Below are positions 38,013 through 51,051 of a stretch of DNA of 64,000 bases, one piece after another. The notes below the pieces were generated by a model. The model was not told where the DNA came from and made no database searches. It was given only the letters and a program-made list of their open reading frames with translations. Made by a program: the position numbers and the translations under genes. The stretch comes from Ascidia mentula (taxonomy: Eukaryota > Chordata > Ascidiacea > Phlebobranchia > Ascidiidae), in the NCBI GenBank assembly GCA_947561715.1, contig OX387204.1, forward strand, positions 9,243,001 through 9,307,000. The letters are read 5' to 3'. The first letter of the stretch is position 1; every line of letters starts with the position of its first letter.

Positions 38013-38288
38013 GAGTTTTTTAAAAAAACAAAAAAATAGTTGATTAACTCTGATTGGAACATTTGCCGCACGACTTTGAGCCTTTTCACCTCCGATCAGA
38101 TGCGCGGCCGCTCAAGTCTGCGGGTAATGAGGCCGATCACTCACGTTGCCGACATCGCTGGCATCCTTGCTGAGTGAAAGGTGCAAGCGAAAAAGTACGT
38201 GCTTCAAAAACAACTTTGCTACACACAAGTTATATAAATATTTTTGCAAGAAATAAAATACTTTTATACATATTACACAAACATAATG

Positions 38289-39035
38289 ATGGTGGTAGAA
38301 TTGTCTTTCCTGTCGAACTGTAGCCAAAGTTACAAGTGAAAGATTGATTTTTTTATGACGGTCATAATTAATATTCGGTCGGTAAACATATTTCCCCCAC
38401 TAATGAGAAGACAAGTTTGGTATCGTTGGAAAGGTTTTTCAATGAGCTTTGCAATGGTGGTGAAATTATTTTTCCTGCTGTGGCTAGAAAAAAAGTTATG
38501 AGCGAAAAACTGTTTTTTTGGGGGCGAGGTTATGAACAATATTCGCCCGGTAAACATATAGCCCCCGTGAATGAGAAGACAAGTTTGGTGTCGTTGGAAA
38601 GGTATTTGTGCAAGCTTTGCAATGGTAGTAGAATTGTCTTTCCTGTTGAACTGTAGCCAAAGTCACAAGCAAAAGACTGATTTTTGTTATGACGGTAATA
38701 TTTAATATTCGGTCGAGAAACATATTTCCCCCATGAAATCGCGCACAAGTTAGGTATCGCTGTAAAGGGATTTTAAAGAGCTTTCCAACAGTGGTAGAAT
38801 TATCTTTCCTGTCGACCTATGAAAAAAGTTATAGCGGATTTATGACCATGCATATTAATATACGTTACAAAATTCGTTCGAAATTAATATTTCTTTTTAC
38901 ATTTCCATAAATTTTGTGTCAATATATGAATCTTGCCAAAAAAATTATTGGAATCCATTGAGAAACAGCAGAGTTATGTGCGTTTGAAGTTTTGTCGACT
39001 GGAAAAAAAGTTTTGTCGACTAGCGTCTCTTTGGT
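38289..39035 (-). repeat. Right inverted arm of the foldback element
   Basis: Inverse of 36657-37391 with a 12-base extra segment near 38311-38322. It ends GCGTCTCTTTGGT at 39035. Confidence 0.85.
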
Positions 39036-40420
39036 GAAAAAAGAGAACAAAATATGTAGCGATAAAGATTACTAAACATCGCTGCATTTAATAACTGGTA
39101 ATAATACTGTATTTGCCTTGCCGATGTACAGCAGGTAGTATGGTGGTAAGGTTGATTGTCACGTTATAATTGTATGGGATTGTAAATTGTAATGTAGTAG
39201 TTTTTAAACAAGACGTCCACATTGAACCATGTTGACTTGTGCGTTGAGTTAGGCTAACAGGAAAGCATTTGTTTTAGTCTGTAAATATTATAAAACAAGC
39301 ACACCCATCGCAATAAAAGCAGAATCAAATGTCTCAAACAATTTGACATGTTATTTGCTGCACCTCAAGAAGCGAGATCAATTTCGCTAAAGCTCGTGCT
39401 AATAAAGTGGTTTCATAGTCTGTCTCTTATAAAAGCAGTGCACAAGCAAGCAATATATTCAAACAATTTTGTTTATGTACAAAGTGCTGTTAATTTTTTT
39501 TTGTTAGTGTGCTGCAAACAGAAAAAGTTTTGCAGTATTGCGGTTACATCAAGATTGAAGAATAACAAATTAATATTGACTTTCTTAAAGGTTTAGATAC
39601 TAAAAATGGACGGGGTTTGACAGATTGTGAATATTGCTCAGCATTTATGCAGCTTAACTTTACTACATCATTACCTAAAACCAAACAGACACAGTTCAAC
39701 TTTTAACTACACAAACCATGAAAAATCCTGTTTCCATTACCCTAATGATTAACTTATATTTAAACTTATAGAACATTTTTTACTGTTTACAAGTGCTGAA
39801 ATGAAATACCCTAAAATGCTAGCATGCAAATATTACAATAATTTTCCAAATTACCTAGAACAATTACAGGCAGACAATACTATCTAAGAATAATAAGTAC
39901 TGTAGGCCTACTCGAATTCAAGGCTTCGCAAACTATGGTTGCGACCCCACTTGGGGTTGCCAATAGTAGTTTTGTGGTAACGGAACAAATTGGCGTTTGT
40001 ATAGCAATCTGTATTTCATGCATTTAGTTATTAACTAGATGTAATACAGAAATCCTTTTTTTAATATGGTTACTGGACAAAAAAGACCTGTTTTTATTTA
40101 AAGAAAATAACTGTAGCAATTAATAGCACAAACAATATTACATCAAAAACAGAAGTTATAAGTTTGGTATGTTAATTAAATTTCTGTTTTCATTCACATG
40201 GAAAACCATAGGCTGTGTATTGAAGTAATGTTTTCTGTTGTCAATGAAGGCTATCTTGTGACATGGATGTAAAAAAGACCAGTGGTCGATTAAGTGACTT
40301 TGATTGGCATTTAAATGTTGGTTTGTATTTCTTTGTTTTTTAATCTCTACAATAAATATAAAAAACTGTGTTAAATAGCTGTCGCTGTCCAGTGACAAAC
40401 TTGCTACAATTCATCAACCA
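39036..40420. other. Intergenic region with an hAT-like relic
   Basis: No recognised exon. Near 39922-39975 the sequence GCAAACTATGGTTGCGACCC followed by CACTTGGGGTTGC resembles the terminal part of decayed hAT-superfamily elements common in animal genomes. The remainder is AT-rich without visible structure. Confidence 0.4.
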
Positions 40421-41160
40421 ATGGTAAATGTTGACTTTGACATCACAACAACCTCTGCAAATCAACCAACATTAGTGGCACCAGTTGAAATGAATACTGA
40501 TGAACTCGAATTACTCATAAATAAATTGGAAGAAGCTGCACAGGTATTTTTCCTTCTTTAATCTTTTTATATTTGTTGAGGAATAATAGTTTGTCAACAT
40601 GTTTTTAGGCCCTGGAACATGCAAAATTTTGACAGAACCCAAGTGTTGTTCAGGTTTTTTTGCCAATAGTTTTATTTTGTAATTGTGTCAGATGACAAAA
40701 ACTTGTTTTTTTGTGGCAGATTAGCAATTAGAACTTTTTTAGCAGCAGGCATTTTTTGTTTCTTACAAAAGGAACAATATGGTTCTTTCCCGAAAATGTT
40801 GTTTGTTGATACTTTTGTGTTTGTTCCACTAAGCACTGTTCTAGTAAATTGTGAATTGCCATTAGTGCAATACAAGTGTTGTTATACTCCTCTTGGAAAT
40901 GTTGATGCTTTTCGTATTCTGTGAATTTTAATCAATGAAAAGGTATTTAAAGCACTAAGTAAGTTCAAATAACATGTAACACAAAAATGCACTTGCAAAA
41001 AGTTAATATGGGGTCAAACACGAAAATCAAGTTCTGGTTGCATGACGAGATGACAAAAGAAATGCGCAAAGAAACGTTTACCAACACTAAAACCACACTT
41101 GAAGAAAGGTTCGTTCACCGACAAGCCGCTTTAAAGTACAAGTTCGACCACACTTCATAA
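40421..41160 (+). CDS. Possible small gene or exon remnants, unrecognised
   Basis: Two segments look coding by composition. The segment 40421-40543 begins with ATG, is rich in Asp and Glu, contains ELELLINKLEEAA and ends CAG|GTATTT in phase 0. The segment 40987-41160 begins with ATG and contains KIKFWLHDEMTKEMRKE and a TAA at 41158. I could not find an acceptor joining them in frame. The second ends 37 bases from the corin stop codon, so if real the genes converge. It may equally be chance. Confidence 0.22.
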
Positions 41161-41197
41161 ACTTCTGAAAGAATTCCTCTGGGCGTTAGTTGTGTTA

Positions 41198-44100
41198 TCA
41201 CCCATACGCTTCCAACCCAATCGTCCTCTCTGTCCATTTGTTAAAGTAGCTGACATCGGTGTAAACTCCCGGTGCACTGTGAGGTTTGCACGACGAACCC
41301 CAGCTTGTTATCCCAGCAAGTTGCCATCGTTGGGTTTGTGGATGCCAACACATCAAGGGGCCTCCACTGTCGCCCTGCAACAATATCTCCTAATCAATAA
41401 ACGCAAATGCGCCACATAATGTATGAATTTAGTAAAGATAAGAAATATCTTTTACAACTTTGTGGAACGGACACAAGTGGCAAATTTTTTTTTTTATTTT
41501 TGCACACAAACAAGTAACCGTGATATGTTGGATGTCAAACAACGCTCGCATAAAAACTGCAGTATAAGGCAGTAGACCTGCATCATGACTGAAGGCTTTG
41601 GCGTTGCAAACCATGGATACACAAAATCTCAAATAAGCATAATGGAAATACATTTTTCATATGTAGGTAACATCATGGAATCATCTTATAAAAAGCACGC
41701 AACATACTTACGCTGCATGCATCAACAATTCCAACTTTTCCAGCGCAGATCATTCTGTTTGTAATTACGTGATTGGGATAATATCGTTGGCATGTAGTTC
41801 GCTCAATGACGTGAACAGAACCCTCGTGTAGTTTTTGTGCACCTTTCTGAGTTCGGCTGCTAATTCCCCAACCTGCGTTTGTATTACATTCAATGAACAA
41901 ACCAGTTATGGTACACCAATGCGCGTGTGTTTAAAAAACGGACTACAAAATTTGCTCCTATAGCCCCCTACCCATACCTGCTATAATGCAAAAGGAACCG
42001 GCGTGGAACTTGTAGGTCGGAAGGCAAAGTGGCATAGATATGGGTACTCTTTGGGATAACTTTACCAAAGCAATGTCAAAATCGACTGCTTGGGAATGGT
42101 ACCTGCATGTACAGAAAAGTATCTACTTATATATTGCAGTGGGAGTTTTAAAGCGTTCGGAAGTACCTGGGATGAATAACGATTTTTGTGACATTAAATG
42201 CAGTGGAAAGATGTAGAGAGTTGCGGCCTGTTGTGTCCATTCTAGCTTGCCAAATTTTCACATTCATTCTCCTTTGCACGAAAACGATATGTTAAGTAAT
42301 ATGTTTGGAAAATGATTTTAACTTTTGACTGAAACTTACTCCTGAAAGCAATGTGCGGCCGATATCAGCCAGTTTAAGTGCACAAGAGTCGCCCCACATA
42401 CGTGGACCATCCCAGGCAGCGTCAACGAAGCAAGCCATGGCCACTCATTGTCACGTGAAATTCTACCACCAAGTATGCGTGGGACCTTAACACCTTTGCT
42501 CGTAACATCTCGTCGCTTTCCGCATTGTTTTGGTTTGCATTTGATGTGGACGTACGTTCTGTGTTTGCAAGCAGTTCTTTTTCCCGAAAAGGTTTCTTGA
42601 ACTGTTCGGATACGGCGATTGTTTGATATCATCATTGAACCGTGACGAGAGCGTCGGCGGAGATGGGTTGGGGAATATGACAATGCTTCGCTACACAAAT
42701 AGGTTTCAGCGCAAACAAGCTATGGTCCCATTAACTAACTCTATACTTTAATGCACTAAAATTCATGTCCGTTTTAAAAACTCACAGCGAAAAAAAGTAC
42801 GTTTTGGAAAACAAAACAACCAAACAATTACCTAAAGCCCAGTTGGCTGCATGCTAGGTGACTAACTGCCCCATTCCATGAATCTGCGCATATAGGATGC
42901 CACTGGGAAGTGAATCGACTGTAACCGATCAATAAACCACCTGATCGTCCAAGCGGAGCTTCACCCAAATTTCCGTGTCGCAACCGCCACTGTTGTCGAG
43001 ACACGAGCAGCACTGAAAGTCAACAGTAAAACAGTATATTTTTTTCAGTACTTATGTGAAAAACCTACAGCAATTGGTTTCATCACTTCCATCGGAACAG
43101 TCCTCTTTTCCGTCACACCATGTGTTGCTCGCTATGCACGTGTGATCGGTGCATGACTTTTGTGAAGCATTGCATCGATCTGTTAAACCACAATCCAAAC
43201 GTTAACATTTTTGCGTTATGACAATGAGTTGTTGCAAATCCAACGTAAAACTTTTACCGCAATTTACTTCGTCGGAGGAATCCGGACAATCTTTGTGAGA
43301 ATCGCACACCCAGGATGACAAAATACAACTATTGGTCGACTTGCATTGGAACCTAAGAATAAAGATGTTACAATGTGACGTGCGCTATTCTCTACCTGTG
43401 GATTTTTTTTCACCTCCCCAAAGAATTGCAGTCGCATTCAGATTCGTCAGATCCGTCTTCACAGTGATTAATACCATCACATCGTGATGTCACACTTATG
43501 CAGCGAGTTGTTGTACTTTGCGTAGAGTTGCAGAGAATTTGGTTAGCAGCACAGAAACCTTAAAAGTAATCACCACAGCATTTTATTGCGCAAACACAGA
43601 GTTGCAACATACTAGGCCCGAACTAGAAAAAAATTTGATGGCCTGACCAATTTATATACGACCATGATCAGTTTATCAAGTCTACCTTCGCCGGGCATCG
43701 ATCTCGGGTCGTAACATGGAACACTTGCGGACCTCACAGGAAAGTGGTTGCAGTCCAAATATTTTGGCCACGAAAGGGTGACAGAGCGCATAACTGGTGA
43801 ACAGGCTGCCCTCACTTCCTCACAGAATGACCGACATGGAAGTACTCTATGCAAGTAACAGGAAACCACTATTAAATGCACTGCAACAACTATTAATTGG
43901 TAAATACTACAATTACCTGTCATTTGTTACATGGTTGGATGAAGAATTGCAATTTCCACAACAACCAGATGCGGGAGGAACGAAAAGGGAACAACCCAGG
44001 TTACTTAGTAACGGGTGGCACCTTTTTACAAATTAACATAAGAAGTGATGATTGGATTCCAAGTATATGTATAATTAAGTATACTTATGCCTATAGGCTA

Positions 44101-47100
44101 CCTTGTATGAACACCAGAAGTAAATACGACGTAATCAATTCCCATAATGCTCTCAGATTGCGATAGATGTCCAAAAAAGTTTGGTATGTTTGTTATGTTA
44201 AAGTGGGTTGGTTGGCAAACCTCCAGTATGACTGTTTCGCAACTCGCTTTAAAACAATTTGCATTAACATGTACGATCATTTGGACTGTAAAAAGGATCT
44301 AAATTTAAACGTGAATTCTTTGTAATTACCACAGCCCACTTCATCGCTCCCATCCATACAATCCACCCTCCCATCACATTGCTTTGTCACAGATACACAA
44401 TTGTCGTCGCAAAGTATTTCCCATGGTCCGCATTCTGAAAAACAAAAAAGTACTTGTGGCCACGCGTTACCATGGAACCCAACTACTAAAGTTATGGTAA
44501 GGACAAGTAAAATATTTAGATTTGTACTGAAAGCGCTTGTGATACGTTGGTGGAGCTTATATTGACAATTAATCTCGTCGCTGCCCCCTTCACAATCCTC
44601 CTCCCCATCGCAAACAAATCGCGTTGGAATACATGTGTTGTTACATGATTTCATTCCTTTTGATGCACAGTCTAAAATGAGAAATGTTAAAAAGTAGTCG
44701 AGTGAGGATGTTAACTTGGTTGTTAATCTCACCGCAATGAATCTCGTCGACTCCGTTGATGCAGTCGGGATCACCATCACACCACCAGTCTGCTAAAACA
44801 CACTGGCCTCCTCCGCAAGATTTCAAAACCCCATTACAATCTACTCAAAAAATTATTGTTTCAAAGGATACTTGTTGCCAGTATGCCCGTTGCCTAGCCA
44901 AAGAACAAAATTTCAAGTGCCTTACCACAATTCTTTTCGTCTGATCTATCAACGCAGTCATAAAAACCATCACATCGTTTTGGTTGTTCCACACATTGCC
45001 CACTAGAGCATTTAAATTCATTGTATAAACAAACTGCAAGAAAAGAGGTAAAATTATCATTCTATGAACTTTCAACAAACTGTATATCACTGGAAGTATG
45101 AAGACGGGCAAAATTATAGAGGATATCAATGCAGATAGCTTTATTTTCCCACGCCGAAGGATTTCATCAACAGAACCCAAAAATTATTTAAACTACTCAA
45201 AAAATACTAGTCTGGTTATTATCTGAATGAGAAACAACTTTTGAAGGTTTTTATGCAATACAGACAAGCAAGAAATTTTCGAACAGAAAACAAAATAAAA
45301 AAAATAACATAAACCCCATTTAAAATACGAGACCACAATGATAAAAGTATCTTATATAAGGTAACACAATCACTTGCATGTTTTGCCCTATAGAATAGAC
45401 CATTCAAGCACTATTTTTCGGGGTCTTTGCGTTTTTCAGATGGTACAAAATAGGTATTTGGACATTTACCACAGTTTTTTTCGTCCTCCATAGCGCCGCA
45501 ATCGTTTATTCCGTCACATAACCATCTCGAATCCAAACAGCCGCCTCCAGGACAATGAAAACCTCCATCACCACACGCCGAGGCCAGTGACTCATTTGTC
45601 ACAACTTCATGTTAAATATAAATATAGCTGACATTTAACAAAATTTCAACAAATGTGTTGCGTAGACAAGTACCTTGACTTTGCATGAATTGATCCATGG
45701 TCGACAAATCAACACATTGATGCGACGATGTGTTTGTGACGTCCTCATTTAACAAAACCTTGCAGAGGTAGGATATTAGGTAAGCGTTGGGTTCAGGTCT
45801 TTTCTCCGTTTGAACCAAGTTGTAACGACGGGTCCTCCTTAATTTTTCTGACAGTTGCTTAATAGAGTTAGTACCGACATCATCCAGCGCAACGTCACCA
45901 TGCTGGAGGGCAAGAACTACTGACAAGGACTCATCGTCGAGACATGATGTCATTATGCTTCTGCACCAGGTTTTGCACGGATATTCTGGTCGAGCAATGG
46001 AATCTGAAGACAATTGATAGAGTAAAATACTATTCTCAGTTTTTTTCTGTGGTGATAATACCTCTTTCTTGTTGAAAACTACATTTAGGTTTTTTCAGTG
46101 CACACATAAAAAGCAAACCAGATTCTCCATCGCACGTTGCTGAGTGGTTGCGCAGAACTTCCGTTAACAGTGATATCAGGACAGAACGGGTTAAATCCTC
46201 CTTAGAACTGTTTTGAAAAGTCAAACGATAAGGTAAAACTGCGTCACACACTTGATCAAGTATCGGCAAACAGAAATTTGCTTCTTTTGAATTTTCTTCT
46301 TCACTTTCCCAATCTTCATCATCGCTTACAAAAGTTTTGCGGTCACCGCCCCCACTTCCAAATTCCTCGTAAACGCTGTGAAAGTTTAAATGCCCGATTT
46401 AGAAATTATGAAATATTTTTTTAAGCAATGAAAAAGAGTCTTATTGTTTGCTATTATGTTTTAAAATTGTATGTTTTTTTCCTGTGAACGGTTGTAAACT
46501 AAACTTCTGACCTTTCGTGACCCTGTTCACTAATTGTCTTTCCTGCCCCAGATTCCAAATCTCCAACAGCGATTTCGGATGACGTTCCCGTATTACTCTT
46601 TGCTATTTTTTGGTAGATGACTTCTTTCTTCGCACTTTTTGAGAAATTCAAACCAGACCTGTCTTCTGTGAGTCGTTGTTGTTTCCTTATGTCAGTTCGA
46701 GTTTCTATGCGCATTTTCTTACGACGTTTCCTCCGTTTCTGCGATCGATTTGGGCTTCCTTTCTTTTTGTTCGTTCGCACGTCCGCTTGCGATGTTACAC
46801 TGGGCTGGAGCGTTGCGTTTGATGGCCCGGGAGTTTTCTTAATTTTTTTTTTATTTCTTTTCTTTATTTTTGTGGTAGTTTGATCTGTATTTGTAAAAGT
46901 TACGTTGACAACGTCGCCAATACTAACTACCAAGGTCACAGCAGGGTCAGTGCGGTTGGGGGGTTGTGGCGTTTTGGTGTCATGCTGTGATGTATCAATT
47001 TCGGGCATTTCAGTATTGTCTCCGTTGTGTTCGCTATCCTCGGGGCTGTCGTAAAATATCAAATGTCAAGTTACATGAGGACTGTCCTAATCGCCAACCC

Positions 47101-50100
47101 ACTTAGCTATTTTTAGTCTAAATGAAAGTGAAACCTTTTCATTATTGTCAAAAATGTTCTAAACACACAAACCAATTTGTTTGGTGAATAGTGATCTCAT
47201 GGAATTTCTATAGCCAACATAGCCCTCACCGTTTAGCCTTCTCAATTTTAGGAACATTGGTTGTTTTTCCAGGAGCTGGTGAAACTGTGTAATCCTCCTT
47301 GTATTTTGTCTCCGATGTTCCAAAAACCCCTTGAATACCAATGAAAAACGAGTTTGTTTCAATTCTGGAAAATTAGTTCCAAGTAGGTTAAGGCAAAGAT
47401 TATTTTACTATCAATTGCCACAGTTATGTTGTGACTGGGTATCAGTGGAAGTAAAGCAAATAGTTTCTTGTTTCTACCAATCGATAGTTTTTGTTTTGTT
47501 ATAACTAAACATGCATCTATGACGGCTCCACAGTTTGTTTTCGTGTGTAATTACAGAAATTCAAAAGTCCATTACGCGTTCGATCGATTGCACGGACAGA
47601 GCTGGCCAAAGTTTGCGACCCGACCCTGATTAAGAATTCACAGGCTCTGTTGCGTAAATCGAATTAAGAATCGTTCGAGTATGGGGCGAGCGCACTTCTT
47701 ATCGATCACGTGTTTGTGGCGCGTAATGCCATACATGAATACCTGGTTCTTTGAATTAAAAACGAGGAAAAGCCTTCATTTTTAACCAAGTAAAGCTCTG
47801 GTAATGTCAGTATGTATTTAGAAACAACTATGCAATCATGCTACCTTTTTTCTTTATTTCTGTGTTTTAAGTTTTACTTCATTTTAATTTCAACAACCTT
47901 ATACATATAGTTTAGAAAACGTCCTTATCAAGAAATCACTTATTTCTCCATTAAAGGTGAGATTTTAGCAAAACTGTGTTAACAAATACGACCGTGTTAT
48001 ACTGTTACTCAGAGTGAGATATAAAATACGAATGCTACATAAACTTAGGTATATTGCATAACGATTAATTTCGAAATAAAGAACTTGATAAAAGTTGATA
48101 CATTCAATCAATCACAGTTAAGTGAAGTCGAGGAATGTTAATAAACAAAGCAGGAAAATGGTTTGAACTGACGGGCAAACGACGCTCTTTTTACCTCAAA
48201 CACCTGCCATGATGGATTAGTGCGCCGTTCGCTTCAATCACGTAAATTCGCTACTCGCAAACGTGATTATGATGTCACACACAGATGTGACGATTATAGT
48301 ATCGAGTTGCACCAAGGCGAAAGTCTACTTGTAATCCATTCTAATTAAGATGTCGGTTGGTTAAAGTTAGTAAAATATCAGTTGATAAATACAGGATTTT
48401 CTGAAATATAACGAATGTAGAACCACAACAGTTTACCAATATGAGCGTATTGTCCTTATCATTTAATGTCACCGTTCTGAAACCCATAACTTTATTTTGC
48501 TTGTCAATATTGTGCCGTGTATAGGATGTTTTGTGGGCCATGAAAAGACTATTTGTATAGAGCAACGCCACCGCATATACTTCTTCGTGTTTCGACCTAT
48601 CGGATAGCAAACACTTCATTTTTTCGGAATTCAATAGGACAAACTTGCCAAATTCCCACAATTACAACCACATATTTAAAAGCAGTTTTCAGTAAACAAG
48701 CTGATGCGAAAGACTGCACTTCCAAGGTGGAGATAGGTCATGGGAACGGCAAACATACAAGAGAGGTTGTTCCCGATGGTCGATTGTTTTTAGAAAAAGG
48801 AATATCAGTTGAACGAACTTACCTAACATGAAAAGAACCAGCAGGGTACTTGATATCAGAGCTATTAAACTTGGTATCACGAGAAGAAAAATTTTGCACT
48901 TTGATGTAGCTCTTCGCCGCGACCTTGAACCGAATGGTTTGCCTTCAAAACGAAATAAGTAAAAAATGTAAATTCTTTCGAGAACTTTAAAATTTTTGAC
49001 ATTGTTTTGCTGAGGAACTTGTTTTCTTTTGAAGACTTATATGTCATAACTTTTGCTGGCATCAAATTTAAGTTAAAATCGATCAGATGACCAAAGTTTT
49101 CTGGTGTAATAATGCAACGTGTTGAAACAGAAGGTGAACCGAGATCAAAACACCGAATCCATGGAAATATCTTTACTCCAAATCAATTCAATTGGACACA
49201 ATAAATAATATCGACTGTTGTCCCCACCAGCAAATAACGGAAAACTTTGCATTGAAATACTTTACCAGAAAAATCTTAGCCATTTGACCCACATCGCTTG
49301 ACCAATTTTGCAAAGAGGGGGGCATTTAAAATTCCCATGATCGATAAACCAAATAAATCAGTCACGTTGCATCCATTTTATGATCTTATCGATTTCAAGC
49401 CAACAAATCGAAACAATTTTTCATACTGAAACAAATGCAATTATTCAACGTTTGTCCAACATTTTGGTGTTGTTCCATGAATAAAAAATGATTGCGCTGT
49501 TGTTTCAGATTTAAAACAATACTTTTGAACTATACTGGAAATATTGTCCAACTAAATAATTGTAATAGTTTATTTCGTCATAAGAAAAACGAATCAGTCC
49601 GACGTTTTGTCGTCTTGCCGAATAACAACGAAACGTTCCCTAAATGCCAGGCGTTAATTATAATCACGTACACTGCGGGTTTTACTGTTTGACTTGGTTC
49701 TGATACGAGTAAGCACGCGTAACTAATCTCTATTTTTCGTGAAAAGAGCACTTTGTTGGCATGAAAATGTGCATACGCATCAGCAACATCAACGAAGCGG
49801 GGATAAACCTCAGTCCTTGTGTGTTATAGATAAGTAGTGGACTAGTTTTGGCCACGAGACACCCTATAGTGCCAAGCCACAATATCATGCCATTAATGCA
49901 TTAACTTTTATATACGTCACTGCAAATCATGAAAAATTTTAACACGAATTTCCAACCTGTCAAAGAGTTTACAGATGAACAAAAACTCGGGGTTGTGGCG
50001 CTGTCTTTACCATGTGCGTCGCCTGCATGTATATCAAACATCTCATCGGGAGTCATCACACCGACGTCACGGCTGTGTACCGAACCTTGTGGAATTGGGG

Positions 50101-51051
50101 GGAGTGGACGACGTTTTCGTTGATAATGATTTGTCACGTGAGCATTGCCAGTCATGTTGCGTTCACTTAAACGCTGCAGAACGTAAATGACTTTAGTTTC
50201 AAATTTAAAACAAAAAATTTACAATGAAATCTTGCACTTCTGCAATTATCGTATCGTTTTGTTCATGGAATACTGACACAAAAAAACGTAGGCAAATTTT
50301 TTCTACAAAGAAAACCAAAAACCTTGCATCCAAGTTGGGCTTTTGAGTGTTTTGGTTGTGGAATTGAAAACCTGTAATCTTCAAAAAATGTTGCAACTTG
50401 ACCAGGTCGAAACAAAGAAGTTGGTCTTTTCTGAACAGGTGTTAACGCGAACTCAAAGCTTTCTTCAAGCACTGGGTTGTTTGTTCTTGCTGGTGGTGTT
50501 CTAAAGCTAGACTGTACCTTTTGTCGAAAATAAAAATCAGTCGATTCAAGCTTTGAACTATTTACCAATATTTTATCGTCTCCTCTGTTTTGCGTCGGTA
50601 CAATTGCACAACTGAGGTTTTGGATTTGTTTTTGTGTCACCCCTCTCACAACAGGCGATAATTTGCCTTTTTCTTCTTGCAGCTCTCTCGAAACCAACGG
50701 GTTGTCGAAATTACGGGCGTGTGATTGATTGTGCAACGTTCGTTCTCCCGTTCTTGTCCCGGCCACGATGTACGCGTTGCTTTCCGATGCGATAGGCTTA
50801 CTTTCGTCTGGTTTTCTAGTACTTGAACTGTTAACTTCATACCCTAATTCAGAAAGGTTGGGTTGACTTGAAGACAAACGGAAAAAGGCGAATAGAGGGC
50901 CTTCCGGTGAATCTTGCGGTGGTGGTGGCGGTGGTGGAGGTAATGGTTCTGTCGTAAACCATCGGTTTTCCGAAAATCGCTTTCTTTGCTTCCTTGATTG
51001 CTGCATATCGGCAAACCGTAAAACTGTGACTGCATTGTCCATTTCAGCCAT
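41198..51051 (-). CDS. CORIN: Corin-type type II transmembrane serine protease
   Basis: Corin activates natriuretic peptides at the vertebrate cell surface. Exons in order: 50323-51051 and 49957-50173 (cytosolic tail), 48823-48942 ([22 protein letters not shown]), 47230-47364 and 46512-47045 (Lys/Ser-rich stalk), 46062-46375 and 45674-46003 (Frizzled 1), then LDLRa exons 45470-45604, 44926-45033, 44733-44840, 44546-44671, 44330-44434. Frizzled 2: 44102-44285, 43917-44021, 43686-43846. Three LDLRa: 43414-43558, 43258-43352, 43069-43179. SRCR begins 42832-43012. Protease: 42340-42690 (activation RILGG, AAHC), 42167-42271, 41978-42102 (DFDIAL), 41712-41872, 41198-41374 (GDSGGP). The Asp in VDAC gives trypsin-like specificity. 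Phases agree everywhere except between the TM exon and 47364. A missing exon of length 3n+1 is expected there; an open stretch at 48437-48643 does not fit in phase. Confidence 0.9.

Larger units (their letters stand above)
36657..39035. mobile_element. Foldback-type transposon with 735/747 bp inverted arms
   Basis: The left arm 36657-37391 and right arm 38289-39035 are inverted copies. They differ by one 12-base indel near 37369 and are otherwise almost identical by eye; the same short open frames appear on opposite strands in both. The termini are ACCAAAGAGACGCTAGTCGA and its complement. Inside each arm a block (CAGGAAAGAYAATTCTACYA...CAAACTTG) repeats about every 156-168 bp (left-arm starts 36891, 37047, 37215). 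Tandem sub-repeats within long inverted arms are typical of foldback elements. No target-site duplication is obvious (flanks TATGAT and GAAAAA). The core 37392-38288 carries a two-exon gene on the minus strand. Confidence 0.85.

Noticed and set aside
46617..46883. Plus-strand open frame of 88 codons opposite the corin stalk
   Set aside because: It is the antisense shadow of the Lys/Arg-rich stalk exon.
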